Positions 25,126 to 33,192 of a stretch of DNA of 64,000 bases are shown here, piece after piece (position 1 is the first letter of the stretch; every line of letters starts with the position of its first letter). The position numbers and the translations under genes were made by a program. Source of the DNA: Paraglaciecola sp. T6c (GTDB lineage: Bacteria; Pseudomonadota; Gammaproteobacteria; Enterobacterales; Alteromonadaceae). Under the pieces are notes generated by a model, which was given only the letters and a program-made list of their open reading frames with translations, was not told the origin of the DNA and did no database searches. Where the stretch lies: assembly GCF_000014225.1 (NCBI RefSeq), contig NC_008228.1, positions 4,526,001 through 4,590,000 on the forward strand. The letters are read 5' to 3'.

Positions 25126-26115
25126 TCAATCAGCAGTAAATAACTTAGCGCGAACGGTTGCTCGGTATTCCCTTGGTGAGGTGGCCAGTAACTTCACAAA
25201 TAAAGAGGTAAAATAGCCCACATCTTGATAGCCAATTTTATCTGCTACTTCGCTTACGTTTAAATTACTTGTTTGTAGTAAATCTTTGGCGATTTCAATC
25301 CGGATTTTTTGTAAATACTGCAGCGGTGTTTGGCCAGTGGCATTTTTAAAACGGCGATTAAATGTGCGTACGCTCATTTCAAAGCGCCCTGCTACCTCGC
25401 CCAGGCTAATCTGTCGGTTGTAATTGTCTTGCAGCCAAATTTGCGCTTGTACTATTTCCTCATCAGGGTGCTGTTTTGTGCTGCCTTCAAAATAACTGGT
25501 TTTCTCGTACGGACGGCGAATTTCATGCGAAAAATTTCGCTCAACCACACTGGCTATTGCTTCGCCATAGAGTCGTTTTACAAAATGCACGGTAAGATCG
25601 GCCATTGCATTCACGCTAGCCGAACAATACAGATTGCTAGCTTGGGTAATAAAGTATTGACGCTTTAATTTGACCCTTGGGTAGTCTCGTTGAAACTGAT
25701 CAAAATAATGCCAGTGAGTGGTAGCAGGTTTGTCATTCAGCAATCCTGCTTCAGCCAAGAAGCAACAGCCTGTGCCTACCGCAGAGAGCATCGCACCATT
25801 TTCATAAGCCTTGCGTAACCAGGCTAAAATTTCGGGGTGTTTTTTTACAATTGTCCGGGGGTTTCGCCATAAAGCAGGTAAATAAATAATATCGCTGTCA
25901 CCCACATCTGCCAGTTCGGTATCGGGTAACAATGAAAAACCAATACTGGTTTTAATCGGCAATTTGTCTATCGACGTTGTTTGAATGAGCACGGGTTCAA
26001 CTTGGCTACCTTCCTTTGCCCGAGCAGCACTTTCGGCGGCACGCAACATTTCAAAAGGCAAAGTAGCGCTAGTGGCCAGCATATTATCGCAAAGTAAAAA
26101 GGTAATTTTATGCAT
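25126..26115 (-). CDS. GlxA-family transcriptional regulator (DJ-1/PfpI domain plus AraC HTH)
   Basis: A 329-residue regulator with an N-terminal DJ-1/PfpI-like domain (about 3-180), including the Cys-containing nucleophile-elbow-like VGTGCCFLAEAGLL, and a C-terminal AraC-type double helix-turn-helix (about 225-320: ISLGEVAGRFEMSVRTFNRR, then LNVSEVADKIGYQDVGYFTS). GlxA-type proteins sense small molecules through the DJ-1-like domain. It is divergent from the FabY gene with a 143-bp shared control region, so control of that gene is possible but unproven. Confidence 0.9.
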   Translation of the reverse strand: MHKITFLLCDNMLATSATLPFEMLRAAESAARAKEGSQVEPVLIQTTSIDKLPIKTSIGFSLLPDTELADVGDSDIIYLPALWRNPRTIVKKHPEILAWLRKAYENGAMLSAVGTGCCFLAEAGLLNDKPATTHWHYFDQFQRDYPRVKLKRQYFITQASNLYCSASVNAMADLTVHFVKRLYGEAIASVVERNFSHEIRRPYEKTSYFEGSTKQHPDEEIVQAQIWLQDNYNRQISLGEVAGRFEMSVRTFNRRFKNATGQTPLQYLQKIRIEIAKDLLQTSNLNVSEVADKIGYQDVGYFTSLFVKLLATSPREYRATVRAKLFTAD

Positions 26116-26258
26116 AAGTCGGCTTATTCAATTTTGTGGATATTGGCAAAGATAGCGAACAAGTGGCCTAAACACCACGTTTTATGGCCAATATGACCCT
26201 GCCAGAAGCTAAACCTAGGCAGTAAACTGCTGGCACTCAAACAATTGGTATCTTAAAT

Positions 26259-28175
26259 ATGTCTTCATTACCGGTCATCGTTGGATTTGGTGGTTTTAAT
26301 GCCGCTGGTCGCAGTTCGTTTCATCATGCTTATAAAAGAATGGTAATAGAAAGCTTGCCTGCGAGTGAACAAGAAGAAACCCTGCTTGGTTTGGCCACAA
26401 TGATGAAGTTGGTGCGTTTTGAAAACGGACGCTTTTTTGATAACGCGCGTGAGAATAATCAACAAACTTTAACACCAGAAGAAGTCGTTGAACGTTTCTC
26501 AGAACAAATTTTAAATTCGACGCTGATTCGTACCATCGAAAAAAGCCATTTCGATGTTAATGCCGTGCATTGGCAAAAAAACGTCACTATGCACTCAGCA
26601 GACAAAGCCGGTATCTGTTTTGAACTAACGCGTAAACAATTACCTGAGCCAATACCATCAAATTGGCAGTTAACTGATATTGATAAAGACCGAGTGAAGG
26701 TTAACATAATCGGCGAAGTCGATTTCAAAGTAGACACTTATCGTGAATGCCCAGTAAAAGTAGCAGGGCAATTACCCAGCGGATTTAACCCCGAAGATCA
26801 CTACAATGCCCGCTTTCATCCTCGCGCCTTACAAATGGCGATTATGGGTGCATCAGATGCCATTCGATCATTAGGCATGGAATGGAAAACAATCGCCGAT
26901 GCGGTCAAACCAGACGAAATAGGTGTATACGCCAGTAATGCTATGTCACAACTGGATGAAAATGGTTTTGGTGGCATGTTGCAATCTCGCTTGAAAGGCG
27001 GCCGGGTCAGTACTAAGCAGTGCCCACTAGGTTTAAACACTATGCCTGCTGACTTTGTGAATGCTTATGTATTAGGGAATGTAGGTCATACGAGTGCAAT
27101 TGTTGGGGCCTGTGCCAGTTTCCTTTATAACCTCAGTGCGGCCATTGAAGATATAAAAAGTGGTAAACGCCGGGTGGCCGTCGTTGGCAATGCCGAAGCC
27201 CCTATATTGCCAGAGGTCATTGATGGTTATGCCACCATGGGCGCACTTGCCAGCGAAGACAATTTAAAACGTTTAGATCAATCTGATACCGTTGACCATC
27301 GCCGCGCTAGTCGTCCTTTTGGCGAAAATTGTGGTTTCACCATAGCAGAATCAACCCAATACGTGGTGTTGATGGACGATGCATTGGCGTTAGAACTAGG
27401 GGCGGATATTCATGGCGCAGTAAGCGATGTATTTATTAACGCTGACGGTTATAAAAAATCCATATCAGCACCGGGTCCAGGTAACTACATCACCATGGCT
27501 AAGGCTGTCGCTGCGGCCCGTGCGATTGTGGGTGATGAGTCTGTTCGTGAGCGCTCGTTTATTCAAGCTCACGGTTCAAGTACGCCAGCTAATCGCACCA
27601 CAGAATCACGTATTTTTCATGATGTTGCTAAGATTTTTGATATTCAAAACTGGCCAGTCACTGCGGCAAAAGCCTATTTAGGCCATCCGTTGTCACCCGC
27701 AAGTGCCGAACAGTTAGTGGTGAGTCTTGGGGTGTTTAAACATGGATTTATCCCGGGTATTAAAACCATTGATAAAGTGGCAGATGACGTGTTTGATGAG
27801 CGCTTAAATATCTCAATAACAGATATCGATAAAGGTGCAGGAAATATCGACGTCGCCTTTTTGAACTCCAAAGGATTTGGCGGTAACAATGCCACTGCGA
27901 CGTTATTATCGCCTCACGTTGTTGATAGCATGCTCGCTAAGCGATACAGCAGTGAAGATATCGCCGCTTATGAGTCTCGCCGTGAACAAGTACGTGAAAA
28001 AGCCATGGCTTATGACCTATCTGCCAACCAAGGCAACTTTGACACTATTTACCATTTTGGTCAGGATCTTATCAAAGAGGATGACATTCAAATGACCAGC
28101 CAAGAAATTCGGATTGCTGGATTTGCTAACCCTATCGACTTAAGAATGAAAAACCCTTTTGAAGATATGATTTAG
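26259..28175 (+). CDS. fabY: Beta-ketoacyl synthase of the FabY type
   Basis: A 638-residue thiolase-fold condensing enzyme. The triad is Cys285 (IVGACASFL), His438 (QAHGSSTPANR) and His476 (YLGHPLSPAS), the Cys-His-His set of chain-elongating ketosynthases. The length and the long N-terminal part before the catalytic Cys match FabY, the acetyl-CoA:malonyl-ACP synthase that starts fatty acid synthesis in Pseudomonas aeruginosa in place of FabH. Domains are KS N-terminal (about 190-365) and KS C-terminal (about 370-555), followed by a helical tail. It stands alone, with a strong terminator downstream. The FabY assignment is by resemblance; other single ketosynthases are less likely. Confidence 0.85.
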   Translation: MSSLPVIVGFGGFNAAGRSSFHHAYKRMVIESLPASEQEETLLGLATMMKLVRFENGRFFDNARENNQQTLTPEEVVERFSEQILNSTLIRTIEKSHFDVNAVHWQKNVTMHSADKAGICFELTRKQLPEPIPSNWQLTDIDKDRVKVNIIGEVDFKVDTYRECPVKVAGQLPSGFNPEDHYNARFHPRALQMAIMGASDAIRSLGMEWKTIADAVKPDEIGVYASNAMSQLDENGFGGMLQSRLKGGRVSTKQCPLGLNTMPADFVNAYVLGNVGHTSAIVGACASFLYNLSAAIEDIKSGKRRVAVVGNAEAPILPEVIDGYATMGALASEDNLKRLDQSDTVDHRRASRPFGENCGFTIAESTQYVVLMDDALALELGADIHGAVSDVFINADGYKKSISAPGPGNYITMAKAVAAARAIVGDESVRERSFIQAHGSSTPANRTTESRIFHDVAKIFDIQNWPVTAAKAYLGHPLSPASAEQLVVSLGVFKHGFIPGIKTIDKVADDVFDERLNISITDIDKGAGNIDVAFLNSKGFGGNNATATLLSPHVVDSMLAKRYSSEDIAAYESRREQVREKAMAYDLSANQGNFDTIYHFGQDLIKEDDIQMTSQEIRIAGFANPIDLRMKNPFEDMI

Positions 28176-28203
28176 ACAAAATAGAAAGTCATAGCAAGCA
28201 CAG

Positions 28204-28234
28204 AAAAAATCCGGCTAATTTAGCCGGATTTTTT
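28204..28234 (+). terminator. Rho-independent terminator after the ketosynthase gene
   Basis: AAAAAATCCGGCTA and TAGCCGGATTTTTT form a perfect stem with a 3-nt loop 28 bases after the stop. The T run follows on the plus strand and the A run allows weak activity on the other. Confidence 0.93.
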
Positions 28235-28396
28235 ATGAAAATGCTTAATATGAACAGACCAATGCATACCAGCAAAATGCAGGGAGATAACCTGTAGCCA
28301 ATTGATTCTCATTGGAAGTTAGCTGTTAACTTGGTTTATCATCGATGAATATCCCTACCTCCCCTTGTCACTTCTAACAATCATGGAAAACCAAAA

Positions 28397-29062
28397 ATGA
28401 CTGATTCGGAAAAGGCGCTATCAATTACGCCAGTCGCACGCACTGAACCGTGGTGGCAGGAGCGTCACTTACAAAAAATGGATGAGAAAAAGGCCTTGAA
28501 TGACGATGTGGATTTGTTGTTCTTAGGTGACTCCATTACCCACTCTTGGGAGGACACTGGCGCGGCCACTTGGAAAAAACATTACGCCCATTTAAAGCCT
28601 TTAAATTTAGGTTATTCGGGGGACTGTACTGAGCATTTGCTATGGCGCTTACAAAACGGTGAAATCGACAACCTAACGCCTAAACTCACTGTGATATTAA
28701 TTGGCACCAATAACGCCGGGCATAGAGTGGAATCAGCCCAAGACACCGCCGCTGGGGTCAAGGCTATTCTAAATGAGGTACAAAGCCGATTACCTAAGAG
28801 CAAAATACTTATATTAGCCACCTTCCCTCGCAGCAAAAGTAAAAATGCGCCCATGCGAAAAAGAGTGAATGCCATCAATGATCTAGTGCAACACCTCACC
28901 GACAATAAAAACACATTCTGGTTAGACATAGGCCATGTCTTTTTAACCGAAGATGGAACAGTGTTAGACACCGTCATGCCGGATTTTTTACATTTAACCA
29001 GCGAACAATACCAAGTCTGGGCAGACGCCATGCAAAATACTATTGCCAGGTTAATGCGCTAG
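28397..29062 (+). CDS. SGNH/GDSL-type hydrolase
   Basis: A 221-residue cytosolic esterase/lipase-like protein of the SGNH fold (PAF-acetylhydrolase-like). Block I is LFLGDSITHSWED with nucleophile Ser46; block II Gly is in NLGYSGDCTEHL; block III Asn is in LIGTNNAGH; block V is PDFLHLT with Asp196 and His199. All catalytic residues are present. No signal peptide is visible. Substrates in this subfamily are often acetylated sugars or short acyl esters; none can be named here. It is apparently a single-gene unit. Confidence 0.9.
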   Translation: MTDSEKALSITPVARTEPWWQERHLQKMDEKKALNDDVDLLFLGDSITHSWEDTGAATWKKHYAHLKPLNLGYSGDCTEHLLWRLQNGEIDNLTPKLTVILIGTNNAGHRVESAQDTAAGVKAILNEVQSRLPKSKILILATFPRSKSKNAPMRKRVNAINDLVQHLTDNKNTFWLDIGHVFLTEDGTVLDTVMPDFLHLTSEQYQVWADAMQNTIARLMR

Positions 29063-29449
29063 TTAAAGCACGCTTGGCTAACCCCTCTTTTCAACGTTGT
29101 ATAGCCAGAGTTTCTGACGCTTTATGTTATTTAACATCGAAGTGTACTTTGCCAAAAATAAAGAAATCAGATCTCATGAATCGTGCTTAATCGTGGCGTC
29201 CAAAGTTGAAGTACGGGCAATTATCTCCTTTCAAAAGCAGTGATTTTGGCCATTAAACCTCGGTGAGACCGAAGATAACACTGTGTTTCTTTCATGATAA
29301 ACATTAGCCTATACAATGGGTTAAGCCTTATGCTAGAAATATGTAAAGTGAGTACTTATCCGTTAGCGGATGAATGCAAGGCTCGAACTTTTTAGGAAGC
29401 GCCCCCAAACAGGATATGCGGTGATGTGTTCTTAATTAAGGATAATTAA
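29063..29449. other. Intergenic region, no gene recognised
   Basis: There is no supported reading frame. It holds only a small perfect hairpin ATCCG-TTAG-CGGAT (29358-29371). No riboswitch pattern or tRNA was found on reading. The downstream gene has AAGGA at 29438-29442. Confidence 0.5.
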
Positions 29450-29827
29450 GTGGAAATTTTGCGATTCAAGTGTTGTACAAAAGTAATCAAATTCAATATT
29501 AAAGGATCGGTTAGTTTTCTCGACTTGTTCGGGCTGATGATTTTATTATCTTTTTATCTACTTGTTATTTGGTTTGTCACTTACGCCATTGTTTCCATTT
29601 TCACCTGGCTAATAGCGTCATTTATTCAATCAGATCATATTGGTTTGACCATCGAATTTGGTATACACCTATTTGCATTCGGAATATTTTTCATAAAATC
29701 AGTAGTGAAATTCCTGAAGGCATGTAGTTTTTTACTTAATTATAAACTTCAAATAAATGGCCAATGCGTCGTTTGCTTTTCGAAAAAAAATTATCTCAAC
29801 ATCCCCAAAAACGCAGATCCATTCTGA
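29450..29827 (+). CDS. Small membrane protein of unknown function
   Basis: A 125-residue protein starting with GTG at 29450, supported by AAGGA 7 bases upstream. It has a basic Cys-containing N-terminus (FKCCTKVIKF), then two or three strongly hydrophobic helices (about 22-56 and 65-85) and a hydrophilic tail with CVVCF. No family was recognised. The next gene, a zinc-ribbon protein, starts 38 bases on. The two may be one unit, since zf-TFIIB proteins often accompany small membrane proteins. Confidence 0.6.
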   Translation: MEILRFKCCTKVIKFNIKGSVSFLDLFGLMILLSFYLLVIWFVTYAIVSIFTWLIASFIQSDHIGLTIEFGIHLFAFGIFFIKSVVKFLKACSFLLNYKLQINGQCVVCFSKKNYLNIPKNADPF

Positions 29828-29865
29828 TAAAAATGAGTAGATTATCATTCAAAGGAAACGTAAAC

Positions 29866-30369
29866 ATGATGCTATGCCCTCGAACTAAATCACCGTTAAA
29901 GAAGGGGAATGTTGGAAAAGTGCCGGTCTTTATCAGCGAAGCTTGTGGTGGGGTTTTCTTTGATAACTCAACCATCCAGCAATTCGAAAAGCCCACTGGA
30001 AAGCGCGGCGCTGCCTTGGCTTCACACCTTGATAAATTTCATTGCGCGCTTTTAGATTTGAATGAGCGAATTAACTGTCCTACCTGCACAGATACTGTCA
30101 TGCTTCGTCGTTTTTATAGTCTCACCCATGCTGTTGAGATAGATGAATGCCCCGGCTGCGGTGGGATTTGGTTAGATACCGGCGAACTAGCAAAACTGCA
30201 GTCACTATTGCTGAACGAAAAAGAGCGCGCGATACTTGTTGCTCAACTAATCGAATCACATAAACCAGTGGAGATAACAGGGCTCCCCCACATTCACGAC
30301 AACTGGCTTCACCGAAACAATAAAATCAGCAACTTGGTCGACCTAACTTTCTATATAATCGGCGATTAA
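29866..30369 (+). CDS. Zinc-ribbon protein (zf-TFIIB type)
   Basis: A 167-residue protein. The N-terminal segment has CPRTKSPL and a degenerate EACGGVFFDNSTIQQF. The middle carries a complete TFIIB-like zinc ribbon: INCPTCTDTVML, then ECPGCGGIWLDTGEL (about 70-105), in which two CxxC pairs bind zinc. ATG at 29866 is preferred because AAAGGA lies upstream. The frame is open from 29764, but that part overlaps the preceding gene and does not read as a domain. Function unknown; the ribbon probably mediates protein or nucleic-acid contacts. Confidence 0.8.
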   Translation: MMLCPRTKSPLKKGNVGKVPVFISEACGGVFFDNSTIQQFEKPTGKRGAALASHLDKFHCALLDLNERINCPTCTDTVMLRRFYSLTHAVEIDECPGCGGIWLDTGELAKLQSLLLNEKERAILVAQLIESHKPVEITGLPHIHDNWLHRNNKISNLVDLTFYIIGD

Positions 30370-30524
30370 ATCACCACACTACATTTCATTAGAATGTACA
30401 TGACTAAAATAAACCTAAGTCCTCATCCCGAATCAGCAACTCAGTCGTGCGTCTTAGCTAAATTCTGCCAATGATGTATAAGGCGTCTTTTAGATACTTA
30501 TATCTGCTGATTTACGATAAGTTT

Positions 30525-30743
30525 CTATCTCGCCCTTAAAAAGTCTTTGTCCAGCGCGCCTGATATATTACGTAGCTCGTAATCAATTATCTCGGCTGTG
30601 CGCTTTGCTCCAGCAGTGTTGGTTATCTGAGCTATAGCACTAATGATCAACGCTTCTAATGCGTCGCTGTCGTTAATGTTTTCCTCGCTCGCTGCTGCTA
30701 ATGCATCGGCTATACATTGTTTGGCAATACTGTATTTACTCAT
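30525..30743 (-). CDS. Conserved-looking small protein of unknown function
   Basis: A 72-residue mostly helical soluble protein, MSKYSIAKQCIADALAAASE onward, with many Ala, Ile and Asp/Glu. ATG at 30743 is chosen because AAGGAG lies 9 bases upstream; the open frame extends to 30797 but adds a hydrophobic segment without a ribosome binding site. It sits 95 bases downstream of the acyl-CoA dehydrogenase gene on the same strand and may share its transcript. No domain recognised. Confidence 0.6.
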   Translation of the reverse strand: MSKYSIAKQCIADALAAASEENINDSDALEALIISAIAQITNTAGAKRTAEIIDYELRNISGALDKDFLRAR

Positions 30744-30838
30744 TTTGGCTCTCCTTAAAAAAAGCCCTCGAATGAAAAAGATAAGGGCCAGAATCACCGA
30801 CCCTTGTTGATGTTGCGCTCTTAAAAAAATGGTTTTAG

Positions 30839-32086
30839 TTAACCCTTGTTGCGCTCATATTCACGTACTTCATTTCGCCCCACCACCATATGATGTACCT
30901 CATCTGGGCCGTCAGCGTAACGCAAGGTGCGCTGGCCTGCGTACATGGCAGAAAGCGGTGACCACTGCGAAATACCGGTAGCCCCGTGCATTTGCATGGA
31001 TTGGTCGATAATTTCACATACACGCTCTGGTACCATCGCTTTGATCATGTGGATCCAAATACGGGCTTCTTGGTTACCCAATACATCCATGGCTTTAGCA
31101 GCTTTAAGTACCATCATGCGCATGGCTTCAATGTCGATTCGCATCTTCGAGATGACTTCAACATTTTTACCCAATTGATATATCTTTTTACCGAAGGCTT
31201 CTCTTGTTGTTGAGCGCTCAAGTGCGAGTTGTAACGCTTCTTCCGCTTGGCCAATTGAACGCATGCAATGGTGAATACGACCTGGGCCTAAACGTACTTG
31301 AGATATTTCAAAACCACGGCCCTCACCTAGCAACATATTGGTTTTAGGCACCCGTACGTTTTCAAGCTTGATGTGCATGTGCCCATGAGGAGCATGGTCA
31401 TGCCCAAAGACATGCATTGGGCCAACAATCGTGACACCTGGGGTGTCTAGTGGCACAAGAATTTGTGATTGTTGTTTGTGTGCAGGGGCATCAGGGCTGC
31501 TTTTCACCATGCAGATCATGACTTTACAACGCGGGTCACCGGCACCAGAGATATAGTACTTCTCACCGTTGATGACCCAGTCATCGCCATCTTCAACCGC
31601 CAATGTTGAAATGTTTTTCGCATCAGAAGAGGCAACATTAGGCTCTGTCATACCAAAGCAAGAGCGTATTTCACCTCGTAGCAATGGCTTTAACCATTTT
31701 TCTTTCTGCTCAGGTGTACCGACACGCTCTAACACTTCCATGTTGCCCGTGTCAGGCGCTGAACAGTTTAACGTTTCAGAGGCGAGTGGAGCTTTACCCA
31801 GTTCAACCGCAATATAGGCATAATCCAAATTCGTTAGGCCTTGCCCTGTTTCCGCATCAGGCAGAAAGAAATTCCAAAGACCAGCCTCTTTGGCTTTATT
31901 TTTGGCCCCTTCTAATAACTCCATTTGACGATCAGAGTAACTCCAACGATCAGCAAGCTTCTCACCAATTGAGTAAAACTCTTCTTGGATCGGGATAACA
32001 TTCTCTTCAATGTGTTTCTTTACAGCGAGGTAAAGTGGACGCACATCTTCTGACATACGCAAATCGTTTAAATCTTCAGTCGACAT
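30839..32086 (-). CDS. Acyl-CoA dehydrogenase family protein (ACAD10/11-like)
   Basis: A 415-residue flavoprotein of the acyl-CoA dehydrogenase fold. An N-terminal helical domain (about 10-130) is followed by the beta domain with CFGMTEPNVASSDAKNI, GDDWVINGEKYYISGAGDPR and GHMHIKLENVRVPKTN. The C-terminal helical domain carries REAFGKKIYQLGKNVE, MHGATGISQWSPLSAMY and TLRYADGPDEVHHMVVGR, as in the ACAD10/11 branch. It oxidises an acyl-CoA at the alpha-beta bond using FAD and passes electrons to ETF. ATG at 32086 has AAGGAAG upstream; the open frame to 32134 is less likely. Chain-length preference is unknown. Confidence 0.9.
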   Translation of the reverse strand: MSTEDLNDLRMSEDVRPLYLAVKKHIEENVIPIQEEFYSIGEKLADRWSYSDRQMELLEGAKNKAKEAGLWNFFLPDAETGQGLTNLDYAYIAVELGKAPLASETLNCSAPDTGNMEVLERVGTPEQKEKWLKPLLRGEIRSCFGMTEPNVASSDAKNISTLAVEDGDDWVINGEKYYISGAGDPRCKVMICMVKSSPDAPAHKQQSQILVPLDTPGVTIVGPMHVFGHDHAPHGHMHIKLENVRVPKTNMLLGEGRGFEISQVRLGPGRIHHCMRSIGQAEEALQLALERSTTREAFGKKIYQLGKNVEVISKMRIDIEAMRMMVLKAAKAMDVLGNQEARIWIHMIKAMVPERVCEIIDQSMQMHGATGISQWSPLSAMYAGQRTLRYADGPDEVHHMVVGRNEVREYERNKG

Positions 32087-32710
32087 ATTTACTTCCTTAA
32101 ATTTGAGTGAAATCTGCCGTGTTTTATTAACCATTCACGACATGAGTATTGCAGGGTAGAAACCCAAAAAAATCAGTCAAAATATAATATGTAAACAAAG
32201 TGTAAATGGCCAACTAAATCGCTTCAAGAATATGAAATTATTGATATTTTTAAAATTTAAGGTGTTTAAAAGCGACTTTATAAAAGTGAATTATAGAGGT
32301 GTATCACTCTTAGTTTTTGAAACGCACTTTTGAGCGAGTAACGTGCAAAATATAAACAAATAAAAATTTAAACATTGCCGCCATTTTTTCAAAAAAATAA
32401 CGGTACCACGAATTTTATTCTGCACTTCTCATGCAATCAAGTTTTGCAAGCGCCCTGATGAGAGCGTTTGATTTAAGCCTTAATGACTTCAATATTTTCT
32501 TGACTTATACTAAGAATCAGGAGTATCTTGGCGCCGAGCTTGAGAAGAAGCTTATTTTTTGAATCCCACGATGTTAGTTATTTGTAGTACTCTAGTTATT
32601 AGTTTATTTGTAATTCTTCGCGTTATCCTCAGTAAAATATTCGTTTTCCTCACATGCTTTATCGCCGCAATTTTTTGGCGCACTTATTAATTATTTCTAG
32701 GATATCTATT
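32087..32710. other. Long AT-rich region with the cold-shock gene leader
   Basis: A 620-bp stretch with no gene. The left part holds the acyl-CoA dehydrogenase promoter and AT-rich DNA. The right part probably encodes a long 5' untranslated leader of the cold-shock gene, as is usual for cspA-type genes whose leader RNA refolds in the cold. No exact cold-box match was found. Confidence 0.45.
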
Positions 32711-32920
32711 ATGTCTACTAAAACTACTGGTTCTGTAAAATGGTTCAACGAAGATAAAGGTTTTGGCTTTATCGAGCAAGAATCTGGTCCTGACGTTTTC
32801 GCTCATTTCAGCGCAATCGTTAGCGAAGGCTTTAAAACATTGGCTGAAGGCCAACGTGTAGAGTTTACCGTGACTCAAGGCCAAAAAGGCCCTCAAGCTG
32901 AAAACATCGTTTGTATCTAA
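32711..32920 (+). CDS. Cold-shock protein, CspA family
   Basis: A 69-residue single cold-shock domain. RNA-binding motifs RNP1 (KGFGFIEQE) and RNP2 (DVFAHFSAI) are intact, opening [20 protein letters not shown] and ending [23 protein letters not shown] at 32711 matches the family start; the open frame from 32654 would add a non-family extension. It acts as an RNA chaperone, melting mRNA structure. It is followed by hairpins and then an RNase R-like gene, a functional pair in cold RNA handling. Confidence 0.96.
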   Translation: MSTKTTGSVKWFNEDKGFGFIEQESGPDVFAHFSAIVSEGFKTLAEGQRVEFTVTQGQKGPQAENIVCI

Positions 32921-32933
32921 ACCTTGTTAAGCT

Positions 32934-32986
32934 GCGCAGTCAAATGCTGCGCTATCGTTTCACTCATACTCAGTGATGAGTGAAAC
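32934..32986 (+). terminator. Two adjacent hairpins after the cold-shock gene
   Basis: GCGCAG/CTGCGC (32934-32939 with 32947-32952, loop TCAAATG) is followed by a perfect 11-bp stem GTTTCACTCAT/ATGAGTGAAAC (32957-32967 with 32976-32986, 8-nt loop). There is no clear T tract, so these may stabilise the 3' end of the csp mRNA or act as an imperfect terminator. Confidence 0.5.
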
Positions 32987-33192
32987 AAATATTATGTTTA
33001 TCTCAAACAACTATTGAATACCCCGTCAAACGAGTTTAAAACAAACCTCGTTTTTCTATTCCGGCTCATACTCCGAGTCATCCCGCCTTATGCTTTAACC
33101 CGTATTCCTTTTCCTACATTAAGAATTTTATATCCCTAATTTGAAAATACCCAGTACAAAGCAACCGGCGGCTCAAAGAGAATTTTATTAAT

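Noticed and set aside
29063-29449. A possible cyclic-di-GMP riboswitch upstream of the membrane protein
   Set aside because: A short hairpin and a GCAAGGC word are present, but the GEMM core order and tetraloop-receptor pattern are not.
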